From positions 2,480,001 through 2,544,000 of the forward strand of contig NZ_CP087131.1 in the NCBI RefSeq assembly GCF_020911865.1: a stretch of 64,000 nucleotides of DNA. The letters run 5' to 3'. A program made the position numbers and the translations under genes. This DNA comes from Chryseobacterium sp. C-71. GTDB lineage: Bacteria; Bacteroidota; Bacteroidia; Flavobacteriales; Weeksellaceae. Below the pieces are notes generated by a model, which was not told the origin of the DNA, searched no databases, and saw only the letters and a program-made list of their open reading frames with translations. Positions 32,444 through 41,292 of this stretch are shown in pieces (within the stretch, counting starts at the first letter, position 1; each line of letters opens with the position of its first letter).

Positions 32444-34240
32444 TTACTTCTGCTTCTTCGCCCAAAGCTCCATCTTCCTATTCAAAACATCAAGCGGAAG
32501 ACAACCTTGGCTTAAAAGTTCATCATGGAATTTTGCAAGATTAAATTTATTTCCAAGCTGCTTTTGATATTGATCTCTCAGTTCACGGATTCTCAAAGAA
32601 CCGATTTTATAGCCCAAAGCCTGCCCAGGCATTGCCATATATCTTTCCACTTCAGCAGTTGCTCCTGCCTCGTCGTAAGCAATGTTGCTTAGGAAATAAG
32701 TAATTGCTTCTTCTCTCGTCATTTTTCCGGTGTGAATTCCTGTGTCAACTACCAGACGAACTGCTCTCAACATTTGATCGCTTAAATATCCCATTTTTTG
32801 GTAGGGATCTGTGTATAATCCAAATTCAGGCCCTAAAGTTTCACAATAGTGTGCCCAGCCTTCACCATAAGCTCCAAACCAGCCGAATCGCATAAATTTA
32901 GGAAGTTTTATGTTTTCCTGCTGCAGAGAAACCTGATAATGATGTCCCGGAATGGCTTCATGTAAAAAAAGAGATTCCATTCCTGAAGTAACGTTGAATT
33001 TTGAAGGGTCGGGAAGTGGCATGTAGAAAATCCCCGGTCTTTTTCCGTCTGGAGTTCCTTGTATGTATTCTGCACTCGCACTTGCTTCTCTGAATTTTTC
33101 GGTTTGTCTGATTTCAAATTTAGTTTTTGGCGTTACACTGAACATCGTTTTCAGCTTCGGAGTTATCTTCGCTAAAATTCCATTAAAACCATCTAAAACT
33201 TCTTTCGAGGTTTTGTAAGGCATAGCTTTTTGATCTGTTTTTACCGAATTGATAAATTCTTCCAGACTTCCGGTAAAACCAACCTGCTGTTTTACTTTTT
33301 CCATTTCGGCACGAAGCATTGCAACCTGATGTTGTCCGATTTTGTTGATTTCGTCCGGAGTTTTGTTGGTAGTTGTCCAGCTTTTTACATAATATTTGTA
33401 AATGCCTTCTCCTTTTGGAAGACTGTTGTAACCGTCTGTTTCTCTGGATTTAGGCAAGTATTCTTTCTCCAGAAATTCGCCCATTTTTGTGTAGGCCGGG
33501 ATGATGTTTTTAGCAACGGCATCTTTATAAAGTTTAGTGAATTTTTCTTTCTGTTCAGCAGTAAAATTTTTCGGGAAATTTTTTATTGGTCCGGAGAATA
33601 TGTTTTTATCAAAATCAGATGTGATGATTTCTTCCGCTTTCATCTGTGGAATCATTTTGATAACAAGCTTTCTCGGAAGGACGATTTTATTGGTTATTCC
33701 TTCACGGAAGTTTTCTGTAGCAGCGTTCATCCATTCCGGAAATTTCTCCATTCTTCTTAACCAGTCTTCATAATCCTTTTCGGTATTGAAAGGTTGGCTT
33801 CCCTGTCCGCTTCCGTACAGAGGGAAATTTAACGGTAAACCTTCAAATTGAGAAAAAGGAATATATTCCGGATGATAGCTATATTTTTCAGTTTTATCTT
33901 TTAAAGTAAAATCCAAAACATCATAAACTACTTTGTCTTCATCTGAAAGAGCTTTGTAATCAACATTTTCAAGCTGAGTTTGTACGGAATGGTAAAAAGC
34001 AATTTCACCCGAAATAAAATCTTTGTCAATGTTAATTGGCAATTGGTCGTTATATCTCAAATCTCCCTGCGAAGTGGCTTCCAAAGGATATAATTTTAAA
34101 TACTGCTCGTAATAGTTTGCAGCAATAGAATCCAGATTGGTTGGGGTAATTTTGGTTAGAGGTGAGTCGGTTTTTCTGCAAGAAGCAAGACTTACTATTA
34201 AACCTAATCCCAGTACAGCTTTTGATATGATGTTTTTCAT
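32444..34240 (-). CDS. DUF885 family lipoprotein (putative zinc metallopeptidase)
   Basis: I start at the ATG at 34240 (MKNIISKAVLGLGLIVSLAS) because the lipoprotein signal ending SLASC begins there; this gives 598 residues. The DUF885 hallmark is the segment LFLHEAIPGHHYQVSL (about 425-440) with a HExxxGHH zinc motif, and YGEGWAHYCE provides the further glutamate. DUF885 proteins resemble M32/M3-type metallopeptidases. It probably acts in the periplasm. It heads the three-gene minus-strand run ending with the DinB gene. Confidence 0.92.
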   Translation of the reverse strand: MKNIISKAVLGLGLIVSLASCRKTDSPLTKITPTNLDSIAANYYEQYLKLYPLEATSQGDLRYNDQLPINIDKDFISGEIAFYHSVQTQLENVDYKALSDEDKVVYDVLDFTLKDKTEKYSYHPEYIPFSQFEGLPLNFPLYGSGQGSQPFNTEKDYEDWLRRMEKFPEWMNAATENFREGITNKIVLPRKLVIKMIPQMKAEEIITSDFDKNIFSGPIKNFPKNFTAEQKEKFTKLYKDAVAKNIIPAYTKMGEFLEKEYLPKSRETDGYNSLPKGEGIYKYYVKSWTTTNKTPDEINKIGQHQVAMLRAEMEKVKQQVGFTGSLEEFINSVKTDQKAMPYKTSKEVLDGFNGILAKITPKLKTMFSVTPKTKFEIRQTEKFREASASAEYIQGTPDGKRPGIFYMPLPDPSKFNVTSGMESLFLHEAIPGHHYQVSLQQENIKLPKFMRFGWFGAYGEGWAHYCETLGPEFGLYTDPYQKMGYLSDQMLRAVRLVVDTGIHTGKMTREEAITYFLSNIAYDEAGATAEVERYMAMPGQALGYKIGSLRIRELRDQYQKQLGNKFNLAKFHDELLSQGCLPLDVLNRKMELWAKKQK

Positions 34241-34352
34241 TATGAAATCTTTAAAACACAAAAATAAAGAATATTAGCTCAAAACAGATTTGAAGAATCG
34301 TTATTTATAAAAAAATAATTTTGAAAATATTTTAAACATTCATACAATTTTT

Positions 34353-34360
34353 TATCTTTG
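34353..34360 (+). promoter_or_regulatory. -7 element before the acidic protein gene
   Basis: TATCTTTG matches TAnnTTTG and lies 48 bp before the ATG at 34409. Confidence 0.4.
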
Positions 34361-34408
34361 CCTAAAGCGTTTAACTATCATACTATTACTGTTCTTTTTT
34401 AAGAAATA

Positions 34409-34870
34409 ATGAAAGGGATTTTAAAAATTTACCATCCGGACGAAACATTGAAGTACAATATAAAAAGCACTTACTGCAAGGCTGTTTATAGTAATCAAGA
34501 GCATTTTCTAGAAGTAGAAGTCATTACGGATGACAGTTTAGATCATGTGGATGATGATTCATTGCAGTACAATTTTCCTCAACTTTCGTTGGAGATTATT
34601 GAATTTCCTATAGAATCTTCAGAGATCGAAGGAAAAACATTTGAAATCAATGATTCTGAAGATGAAATATTTACCGAAGTAGATTTGTTTGATGATGAAG
34701 AAGCTTTCATTTATGACAACGAACTTGTGTTTGATAAAAATGAAGAAGGCGAGCTACAAGTAACTTGGAAAGGAACCATCGACGATTTCTATACAGGATC
34801 TGACACTCCGCTTCCTTTCAGGCTTAAATGCGAGTTTACTCCAGATGAAATTATCGTAGACGAAGACTAA
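34409..34870 (+). CDS. Highly acidic cytoplasmic protein, uncharacterised
   Basis: The 153-residue protein has no signal peptide and is very acidic, with runs such as LDHVDDDSLQYNF and VDLFDDEEAFIYDNE, and only modest hydrophobic content. Acidic residues and beta-strand pattern (VTWKGTIDDFYTGSD, FRLKCEFTPDEI) suggest a small beta-rich fold. It lies upstream of the exbB operon but has its own -7 element. I do not recognise a family. Confidence 0.7.
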   Translation: MKGILKIYHPDETLKYNIKSTYCKAVYSNQEHFLEVEVITDDSLDHVDDDSLQYNFPQLSLEIIEFPIESSEIEGKTFEINDSEDEIFTEVDLFDDEEAFIYDNELVFDKNEEGELQVTWKGTIDDFYTGSDTPLPFRLKCEFTPDEIIVDED

Positions 34871-35002
34871 TCGTCATCTAATATTCACTGTAAATTTCTT
34901 TTCAAATATTTTTTGGAAAGAAATTTGCTGTTTTTAGGCGGAATATTTATTTTAAACTCATATTTTAAGCTTATTTTAAGATAAGTATTGATAATATTCC
35001 TT

Positions 35003-35010
35003 TATTTTTG
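35003..35010 (+). promoter_or_regulatory. -7 element of the exbB-exbD-tonB operon
   Basis: TATTTTTG matches TAnnTTTG and lies 30 bp before the ATG at 35041. No clear -33 was seen. Confidence 0.4.
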
Positions 35011-35040
35011 TCGTTCAAACCATTATAAATAAACTAATTG

Positions 35041-35745
35041 ATGCTGTTAACGGAACTTACTCAGATTTTATTTGCACAGGTCGCTGTACCTACAGTGCCT
35101 GTTGAAAAACTTGAATTTTCATTTTGGGACATCCTGTTTCATGGCGGTGCTTTTGCTAAAATAGTAATGGCAATCGTTTTGGCTTTGGGTGTTTTCTCAG
35201 TGTATCTTTTCTTTGAAAGATTTTTCTATATCAGAAGAATGACTACAAAGACAGATTCAAACTTCATGAATAACATCGAAGATTTCATCAGAGACGGGAA
35301 AATTGATGCGGCAGCAGATTATTGCAAAACACAAAACTCTCCGGAATCAAGAATTTTAGAAAAAGGAATTTCAAGATTGGGAAGACCTGTTTCAGATATT
35401 GTAAGCGCAATGGAATCTCAGGCTCAAATTGAAGTGGCCAATATGGAAAAAAACCTGAATCTTTTGGCTGTTGTTCCAAGTATTGCGCCGATGTTAGGAC
35501 TTTTGGGGACGGTTATCGGGATGATCATTGCTTTCTTTGATTTGTCGCATGCTGAAGGAGCCTTTTCTCCAAAAACATTGTCTGAAGGTATTTATACAGC
35601 ATTGGGACAAACGGCAGTTGGTTTGGCAGTGGCAATTCCGGCAAACTTTTTCTATAATATTTTGCTGACAAGAATCGATAAGTTTGTTTTGAGAACGCAG
35701 AATGTTTCGGGAGAATTTTTAGATTTAATTAATAAACCTTTGTAA
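35041..35745 (+). CDS. exbB: MotA/TolQ/ExbB proton-channel protein ExbB
   Basis: The start ATG at 35041 gives 234 residues; a TTG at 35038 could also serve. It has one N-terminal helix (about 35-60) followed by the MotA_ExbB domain with LAVVPSIAPMLGLLGTVIGM and LGQTAVGLAVAIPANFFYN, the pore helices that work with ExbD. It powers TonB-dependent import at the outer membrane with proton flux. exbD follows after 9 bp and tonB after a further 6 bp. Confidence 0.95.
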   Translation: MLLTELTQILFAQVAVPTVPVEKLEFSFWDILFHGGAFAKIVMAIVLALGVFSVYLFFERFFYIRRMTTKTDSNFMNNIEDFIRDGKIDAAADYCKTQNSPESRILEKGISRLGRPVSDIVSAMESQAQIEVANMEKNLNLLAVVPSIAPMLGLLGTVIGMIIAFFDLSHAEGAFSPKTLSEGIYTALGQTAVGLAVAIPANFFYNILLTRIDKFVLRTQNVSGEFLDLINKPL

Positions 35746-35754
35746 TATTCAAGT

Positions 35755-36150
35755 ATGAAAATTCAAAGAAGAAATAAAGCACATCCGGAATTCAGCTTAG
35801 CGGCGATGACCGACGTTATTTTGTTGATGTTGATCTTTTTTATGATCACCTCTTCGGCAGCTAATCAAAGTGCTATTGATGTAAAACTTCCTCAAACGGG
35901 AAGTGTGGAAGACAATATTCCGAATCCGATGACGGTAAGCGTAAAACGGGACGGTTCATATTATGTGGATGACAAACCTGTTGCGAGAGAATTGGTAGAG
36001 CAAACGATTGTGAGTGATCTTAACAGTAAATCTGCAAAGTCATTTACCATCAGAGCAGACGAAAGTACTATGCATAAAGACGTGGTTTTTTTAATGGAGA
36101 TTGCAGAAAAGCATAAATTGAATATTGCCATTGCAACGGTAAAAGAATAA
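35755..36150 (+). CDS. exbD: ExbD/TolR biopolymer transport protein
   Basis: The 131-residue protein has the single membrane helix FSLAAMTDVILLMLIFFMIT with the essential membrane Asp (TDV), and a periplasmic domain. It is one part of the ExbB-ExbD proton motor. It is between exbB and tonB in a tight operon. Confidence 0.94.
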   Translation: MKIQRRNKAHPEFSLAAMTDVILLMLIFFMITSSAANQSAIDVKLPQTGSVEDNIPNPMTVSVKRDGSYYVDDKPVARELVEQTIVSDLNSKSAKSFTIRADESTMHKDVVFLMEIAEKHKLNIAIATVKE

Positions 36151-36156
36151 ATCAAA

Positions 36157-37038
36157 ATGAGAGGTTACACCATCAATAGAGAAGAAGAAAAAAGAGACAA
36201 ACTGAAGAGCGCGGGACTATCTGTGCTTATTTGGTCTGCCATTCTGTTGTTCGTATTCATCTATAAAATGAAACCTTCAGAACGTCCGAAAGAAACTGAA
36301 GTTGTGACGACGATGCTCGTAAATTTTGGAGATAACAGAAACGGAGCAGGAATTGACGAACCAGCCAATCAAGAAGGAAGTTTAGCAGCAAAAGCTGAAG
36401 AAAATGCGCCAGAACCTGTAGAAAATGTGGTTTCTGAACCAAAAACGGTCATTACTCCAGATCCTAAGCCTGAATCAAAAAAGACCGAGGTAAAAGATAA
36501 AATCATTACCGGAAATAACTCTAAAGTTACCGCTCCGAAAAAAGAAGATTCAAAGACAAATAAAAAATCAACAGCAACTTCTACTACAAAAACCAAGGCT
36601 AAAAGCTCAGCTACAACTGCCAATTCAAAAACAGGAAATGGTGACGGAAAAGGAACCGCAGCAATCGGTAATCTTATCAAAGGTCGTGGAACAAAAGCCG
36701 GAAGCCAGGGAACAGGTGATGGAATTGGTAACAATGGCGATCCTCTAGGTGGTGATGGAAACGGTGACAGCAAAGTAGGAATCGACAGAAGATTGGTAGG
36801 CTACATTCCCGGAACAATGGGAAGAGGTGGTGCACAACCAAATCACAATTGTTCTGCAAGTGGTTCAATTACGATTTCCTACACCGTAGATAAGGCAGGA
36901 AATGTTTCATCAGCAAGAAGATCAGGTGGTGTTTCAGATCCCTGTGTAGTTTCCACTTCCGTGGGTTGGGTGAAAAAATATGTGAAGGCTGAAAAAGCCA
37001 GCGTTTCTTCCACAGGAAGCTACAGCATTACATTCTAA
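36157..37038 (+). CDS. TonB-like energy-transducing protein
   Basis: The 293-residue protein has one N-terminal membrane helix (about 20-38), then a long low-complexity Lys/Glu/Pro/Thr segment (about 50-180, with PEPVENVVSEPKTVITPDPK) and a Gly/Asn-rich linker, and a C-terminal domain ending SVSSTGSYSITF that would touch the receptors. This order matches TonB, though the C-terminal domain is only weakly TonB-C-like. Being third after exbB and exbD makes the function near certain. A terminator follows at 37044. Confidence 0.88.
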   Translation: MRGYTINREEEKRDKLKSAGLSVLIWSAILLFVFIYKMKPSERPKETEVVTTMLVNFGDNRNGAGIDEPANQEGSLAAKAEENAPEPVENVVSEPKTVITPDPKPESKKTEVKDKIITGNNSKVTAPKKEDSKTNKKSTATSTTKTKAKSSATTANSKTGNGDGKGTAAIGNLIKGRGTKAGSQGTGDGIGNNGDPLGGDGNGDSKVGIDRRLVGYIPGTMGRGGAQPNHNCSASGSITISYTVDKAGNVSSARRSGGVSDPCVVSTSVGWVKKYVKAEKASVSSTGSYSITF

Positions 37039-37043
37039 AATAC

Positions 37044-37070
37044 AAAAGCACTTTATTCAAGTGCTTTTTT
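37044..37070 (+). terminator. Terminator of the exbB-exbD-tonB operon
   Basis: AAAAGCACTT and AAGTGCTTTT form a perfect ten-base stem with a five-base loop and a T run, 6 bp past the tonB stop. Confidence 0.88.
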
Positions 37071-37146
37071 TATTTTATATGAAGATATTTATTGTTTTTA
37101 TTTGACATCTATAATCGCCTGATCATTATTGGTTTTTGCCGAAAAA

Positions 37147-37533
37147 TCAATTTTTGGCGATTTCGTTAATTCTGTTGATAATGGGAAGGGAGAATATTCC
37201 ACTGGTTTGTAAATAAAATTCGTAGAAGGTTTTTGCTTTATCCAGAAAATCATTGTTATTTACTACTTTACCATTGTAATAGAAAAGATTTCCGAGCATT
37301 TCATAATAATCTTTGTGGTCTCTTTCTTGCCTTTCGTTAACAATCTCAATGATTTCTTCTTTTGATTTTGATGAAAGTTCCTTAAAATCAAATTTAAAAA
37401 TATCTTTCATTAAAGAATCAAAATCGAGTTCTTTCTGCATTAAACTTTCTTCCGGTTTGTCTAAGATTAGTTTTTCTAAAGCTTGAGATAACTGACGTAT
37501 TAATCGTAATGTGAATTCTTTATCTGTAATCAT
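37147..37533 (-). CDS. Small helical cytoplasmic protein, uncharacterised
   Basis: The 128-residue protein is predicted helical and highly charged (KEEIIEIVNERQERDHKDYYE), with no signal peptide. It is the last of a three-gene minus-strand run with the SpmAB-like gene and a lipoprotein (gap 14 bp). A similarity to DUF6483-type proteins of other phyla is possible but uncertain. Confidence 0.65.
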   Translation of the reverse strand: MITDKEFTLRLIRQLSQALEKLILDKPEESLMQKELDFDSLMKDIFKFDFKELSSKSKEEIIEIVNERQERDHKDYYEMLGNLFYYNGKVVNNNDFLDKAKTFYEFYLQTSGIFSLPIINRINEIAKN

Positions 37534-37547
37534 AATTGGTTTAAAGT

Positions 37548-38096
37548 TTAATGTTTGTTGTTGATAAATTTTAGAGAATCATAATATTCTTTATGGTCTA
37601 ATGGGTTGTAAAACATCTTTAAATTGATAGAATTAAAAAAGTCTACAAAGTTTTGCATTTTTGCCAATATTGGTTTGCTACTTTTGATCTGACTGCATTC
37701 AAAACAAACTGAAATGTAATTGACTACTTTTTGATCTTTTAAAAATATAATGTTATGTCTTGGATAAAAGCAATCTGCTGATATAGCTGAATCTGAAAGA
37801 TTGCTATTTTCCTTTCCACTTAAAATATCGTTAAGTTTTTTAATTTGATTTAAATCTAATTTTCTGCTGATGGTATCTTTAAATTTTTTTACATCCAATT
37901 CTTTATCAAAATTACCGTCAAAATAATCCATTGGATCTACACTTGCAAAAGCAACCACTTTATCATATTTAAAATCAATATAATCGGTGCTATTTTTATT
38001 CTTAGTGACATTAGAATTCACTTCATTGTTTAATTGATCCTTTTTACAACCAATCAATAGTAAAAACACGAGTGTGATTATAAATATTCTTTTCAT
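37548..38096 (-). CDS. Lipoprotein of unknown function
   Basis: The 182-residue protein has a lipoprotein signal (VFLLLIGCKK, Cys17) and a mixed helical body. It starts directly after the SpmAB-like stop with no gap, so both are cotranscribed. The motif CFECSQ near 130 is a cysteine pair CxxC that could be redox active, but this is speculation. Confidence 0.7.
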   Translation of the reverse strand: MKRIFIITLVFLLLIGCKKDQLNNEVNSNVTKNKNSTDYIDFKYDKVVAFASVDPMDYFDGNFDKELDVKKFKDTISRKLDLNQIKKLNDILSGKENSNLSDSAISADCFYPRHNIIFLKDQKVVNYISVCFECSQIKSSKPILAKMQNFVDFFNSINLKMFYNPLDHKEYYDSLKFINNKH

Positions 38097-39500
38097 TTAA
38101 GCAAAAAACAAATACGCCAATCCAATCGCAGTAATAACGCCCACCAAATCAGCCAAAAGCATCGCAATTACCGTATATCTTGTATTCTTTACTGCTACTG
38201 CGCCAAAGTAAACTGCAATCACATAAAACGTCGTGTCTGAACTTCCTTGCAGAACTGCTGCCAATTTCCCTTGGAAACTGTCTGCTCCGAAAGTTGCCAT
38301 CGTGTCAACCATCATTCCTCGAGCTCCGGAGCCTGATAATGGTTTGATTAAAGCCGTGGGAAGTCCGTCAACAAATCTTGCGTCGAGATTGGTAGCATAA
38401 GCAACCCATTTCATTCCGTCAATAATAACATCAAAAACGCCTGAAGTTCTCAGAAGAGAAATAGCAATCAACATTCCGACTAAATAAGGAATAATTTTCA
38501 CACAGGTATAAAAACCTTCTTTTGCACCTTCGATAAAGGCATCAAAAACATTGATTTTTTTGTAAACAGCTCCAAGAACGATGGCTAAGAAGATGAAAAG
38601 TATTAAACCATTACTTAAAACTTTGCTGAAATCATCGAGTTCATTTTTACTTAACTGAACTAAATACACGACCAAAAGAGCAATAAGGGCTGAAATTCCA
38701 CCTACATAAGCAAGAACGATTGGTTTTAAAAGGTTGATCTTTTGATATAATGATACGATAATCATTGCTGCCATTGTCGCTGCAAAAGTAGCAATCATGC
38801 AAGGAAGAAAAATATCCGTTGGCGTTTTTGATCCCATTGAAGCTCTGATTGCAATAATAGAAACCGGTATCAATGTCATTCCCCCTGCATGAAGGCAGAG
38901 AAACATAATCTGTGAGTTGCTCGCAGTATCTTTATTTGGATTTAAAGTCTGCAGACTTTCCATTGCTTTCAAACCGAATGGTGTTGCTGCATTGTCTAAA
39001 CCTAAAAGATTGGCGCTGAAATTCATCAGCATATGACCAAACGCTGGATGGTTTTTAGGAATTTCGGGGAAGAGTCTTGAGAAAAAAGGCTGAATAAATC
39101 TACTTAATAAATTAATTCCGCCCGCTTTTTCAGCAATACTCATGAATCCCATGAAAAGCGTCATAATTCCAATCAATCCGATACATATTTTAACTGCCGT
39201 TTCTGAAGTTCCGATCACGCCGTCTGCTTCCTGAACTCGGTAAACTTTTACGTTTTGTTTCAGAGAATCGGTTTTATAATGAATTCTGCTGTCTGCAAAA
39301 TCATTTTTCTTCATCAAACTGTCTCTCACGATTGGAGAAAGGGCACTGATGTTTTGAGTTGCCACTTGTATCGTGTCACCGCCTTTTCCTACAACCATAT
39401 CATTGAAAATGGTTTTGTAGTGGTTAGACGAAATGTATTTTATACTGGCAATTGCAATTGCGATGATAATGAAAGCCGACCAAATTCTGCTGAGAACCAT
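38097..39500 (-). CDS. Fused SpmA/SpmB-like nucleoside-recognition membrane protein
   Basis: The 467-residue protein has about ten membrane helices and contains both halves of the spore maturation protein pair in one chain: an SpmA-like half with GLIGIMTLFMGFMSIAEKAG and an SpmB-like half near the end. The Gate (nucleoside-recognition) pattern is seen in NHPAFGHMLMNFSANLLGLD and LIKPLSGSGARGMM. Despite the name, flavobacteria do not sporulate; a transport role is likely. It is the first gene of a run of three. Confidence 0.88.
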   Translation of the reverse strand: MVLSRIWSAFIIIAIAIASIKYISSNHYKTIFNDMVVGKGGDTIQVATQNISALSPIVRDSLMKKNDFADSRIHYKTDSLKQNVKVYRVQEADGVIGTSETAVKICIGLIGIMTLFMGFMSIAEKAGGINLLSRFIQPFFSRLFPEIPKNHPAFGHMLMNFSANLLGLDNAATPFGLKAMESLQTLNPNKDTASNSQIMFLCLHAGGMTLIPVSIIAIRASMGSKTPTDIFLPCMIATFAATMAAMIIVSLYQKINLLKPIVLAYVGGISALIALLVVYLVQLSKNELDDFSKVLSNGLILFIFLAIVLGAVYKKINVFDAFIEGAKEGFYTCVKIIPYLVGMLIAISLLRTSGVFDVIIDGMKWVAYATNLDARFVDGLPTALIKPLSGSGARGMMVDTMATFGADSFQGKLAAVLQGSSDTTFYVIAVYFGAVAVKNTRYTVIAMLLADLVGVITAIGLAYLFFA

Positions 39501-39597
39501 TTGATTAAATTAATTGTTTAAACTTAGTTAAAAAAACTTCAGATTGCAAAAAGTGATGAAATATAATTTCTGTTGACGTGAAGAAATTCCCAGAATG

Positions 39598-39668
39598 TTT
39601 GTCATTCCGTAGGAATCTCAGCAAAATTTCTTTTAAAATAAAAGTTTAGATTCCTACGGAATGACAAA
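39598..39668. repeat. Dispersed palindromic element, copy 3
   Basis: Arms TTTGTCATTCCGTAGGAATCT-type and AGATTCCTACGGAATGACAAA-type are perfectly inverted for 20 bases around a 29-bp centre. It is the cleanest copy of the family also seen at 12419, 18696 and 63592, lying between the DUF6973-like gene and the SpmAB-like gene. Confidence 0.8.
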
Positions 39669-39695
39669 CTATACGATAATTAACGAACAAAAAAT

Positions 39696-40208
39696 TTACT
39701 TCTCATCCAGATAAACCAATTCTCCTGCAAAATCATCATCCAGATTTTTCAAAACCTTTGCATTGACGGTTTTCTTCTTTAATTCATCAATGAAAAAACT
39801 TTTCTCAAAAAACTGACGGTGAATTCCCGGTAAAAGTTCCATGAAATAATCCATACCGATTTTGTTGTTGTGGAGATCCATTTTGGTTTCTAAAGGTTGA
39901 TTTGGAAATAATTCTTCGTGCAAATCTGTAATTTTCTTGCAGAAATCCAACGCTTTTTCGGGCGAAGAAATTTTGCTGCAATACATCATAATTAAGCAAC
40001 ACCAAAGCGAATGTCTGAAAGCATTTCCCTCGCCATTGTTAGATGCCGTTTTGGGATATAATTTTTGTGCAATAGAAAAAGCTTTCACCGTTGCATAAAA
40101 ACTCAAAATTGAAAATAGGGGATGAGGTAAAACAGCAGATAAGAGCTTAAGAATTTTCTTAAAACTCATGCTTCTAATTGTATTGAAAATTACTTTGAAA
40201 GTCCTCAT
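39696..40208 (-). CDS. DUF6973-like protein
   Basis: The 170-residue protein has the pattern NEGNAFRHSLWCCLIMMY followed by helices and MDLHNNKIGMDYF, as I recall for the DUF6973 family. The conserved His residues (FRH, LHNN) may form an active or metal site. It lies downstream of accD and may be a separate unit. Function unknown. Confidence 0.72.
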   Translation of the reverse strand: MRTFKVIFNTIRSMSFKKILKLLSAVLPHPLFSILSFYATVKAFSIAQKLYPKTASNNGEGNAFRHSLWCCLIMMYCSKISSPEKALDFCKKITDLHEELFPNQPLETKMDLHNNKIGMDYFMELLPGIHRQFFEKSFFIDELKKKTVNAKVLKNLDDDFAGELVYLDEK

Positions 40209-40303
40209 AGTTTAGCTGTTGGCAATTGGCTTATTGCTTTTGGCTTTAAAATCAAGCCGTTTATATTTTAAAATAAATAAATTATCACCAATATTCAAAC
40301 AAA

Positions 40304-40329
40304 AATCTCTCCCGAAATAGAGAGAGATT
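40304..40329 (-). terminator. Terminator of accD
   Basis: AATCTCTC and GAGAGATT form a stem 22 bp after the accD stop, with a T run on the minus strand. Confidence 0.75.
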
Positions 40330-40350
40330 GTATGATTTTTAGTTTAAATT

Positions 40351-41205
40351 TTAAGCTTTTGCGGCTAATAAATTCACTGTTTTAGAAACGACTTCTTTGA
40401 TTTCGGTTCTTTTCACAATGAAATCTACGAAACCTTTTTCCTGCAAAAATTCCGAAGTTTGGAAACCTTCCGGTAAATCTCTACCGATTGTTTCACGGAT
40501 CACTCTTGGTCCGGCAAATCCGATCAATGCTTTTGGCTCGGCCATAATAATGTCTGCAGTCATTGCAAATGATGCTGTAATTCCACCGAAAGTCGGGTCA
40601 CATAGGTAAGCGATGTATAAAAGTCCGGCTTCTGAAAGCTGAGCCAGTTTCGCCTGAACTTTTGCCAACTGCATTAGTGAATACGTTGCTTCCTGCATTC
40701 TTGCGCCTCCGGACTGACAAATAATCATATACGGAAGTCTTTTTTCTATACAGTAGTCAATCGCTCTTCTGATTTTTTCTCCCATTACAGAGCCTAAAGA
40801 TCCTCCGATGAAAGCAAAATCCATACATGAAACCACCATTTCAGTTCCGTTTACAGTTCCAACTCCGTTTCTGATAGAATCTGTAAGTTTGGTTTTGGCT
40901 TTCACCTCTTTCAGGCGGTCGGTGTACGATTTTGTATCTTTAAATTGAAGCATGTCAATACTTTCAACATTCGCATCGAGCTCAGTGAATTTTCCTTCGT
41001 CAAAAAGAATACTGAAAAACTCAGCACTTCCGATTCTTACATGAAATCCGTCTTCAGGAGAAACATAATTGTTTTTCTTTAGTTCGTCGTGTTCCACAAC
41101 TTTCCCTGACGGAGTCTGATGCCACAATCCTTTCGGTACATCTTTTTTCTCGTCGGTAGAAGTGGTAATATTTTGTGCTTTTCTTTTAAACCAGTCGAAT
41201 GCCAT
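40351..41205 (-). CDS. accD: Acetyl-CoA carboxylase carboxyltransferase subunit beta AccD, zinc ribbon lost
   Basis: The 284-residue protein is the beta subunit of the carboxyltransferase that makes malonyl-CoA. The crotonase-like core is intact: [58 protein letters not shown]. The N-terminal zinc ribbon of E. coli AccD (four Cys) is not kept: in the aligned positions I see Thr31, Gly34, Ser49 and Asp52. The fold may persist without zinc. It follows fbaA by 87 bp in a minus-strand block of metabolic genes. Confidence 0.94.
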   Translation of the reverse strand: MAFDWFKRKAQNITTSTDEKKDVPKGLWHQTPSGKVVEHDELKKNNYVSPEDGFHVRIGSAEFFSILFDEGKFTELDANVESIDMLQFKDTKSYTDRLKEVKAKTKLTDSIRNGVGTVNGTEMVVSCMDFAFIGGSLGSVMGEKIRRAIDYCIEKRLPYMIICQSGGARMQEATYSLMQLAKVQAKLAQLSEAGLLYIAYLCDPTFGGITASFAMTADIIMAEPKALIGFAGPRVIRETIGRDLPEGFQTSEFLQEKGFVDFIVKRTEIKEVVSKTVNLLAAKA

Positions 41206-41230
41206 ATCTGTATAATTGATGTATGAAAAA

Positions 41231-41284
41231 TGATAAAAGATGAGGAAAAGCGTTTTGAAATCACTTATCGCTCATCTTTTATCA
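41231..41284. repeat. Inverted repeat between accD and fbaA
   Basis: TGATAAAAGATGAG and CTCATCTTTTATCA are perfect 14-base inverted arms with a 26-base centre. It lies in the 87-bp gap between the two genes, near the fbaA stop; it may serve as a terminator or be a mobile-element relic. Confidence 0.5.
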
Positions 41285-41292
41285 ATTATAAT

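Noticed and set aside
33230..33760. A 176-residue frame antisense to the DUF885 gene
   Set aside because: It lies within the well-supported DUF885 coding sequence on the other strand and has no domain.
36369..36773. A 134-residue antisense frame in the tonB gene
   Set aside because: It mirrors the low-complexity linker of the TonB-like protein and has no independent support.
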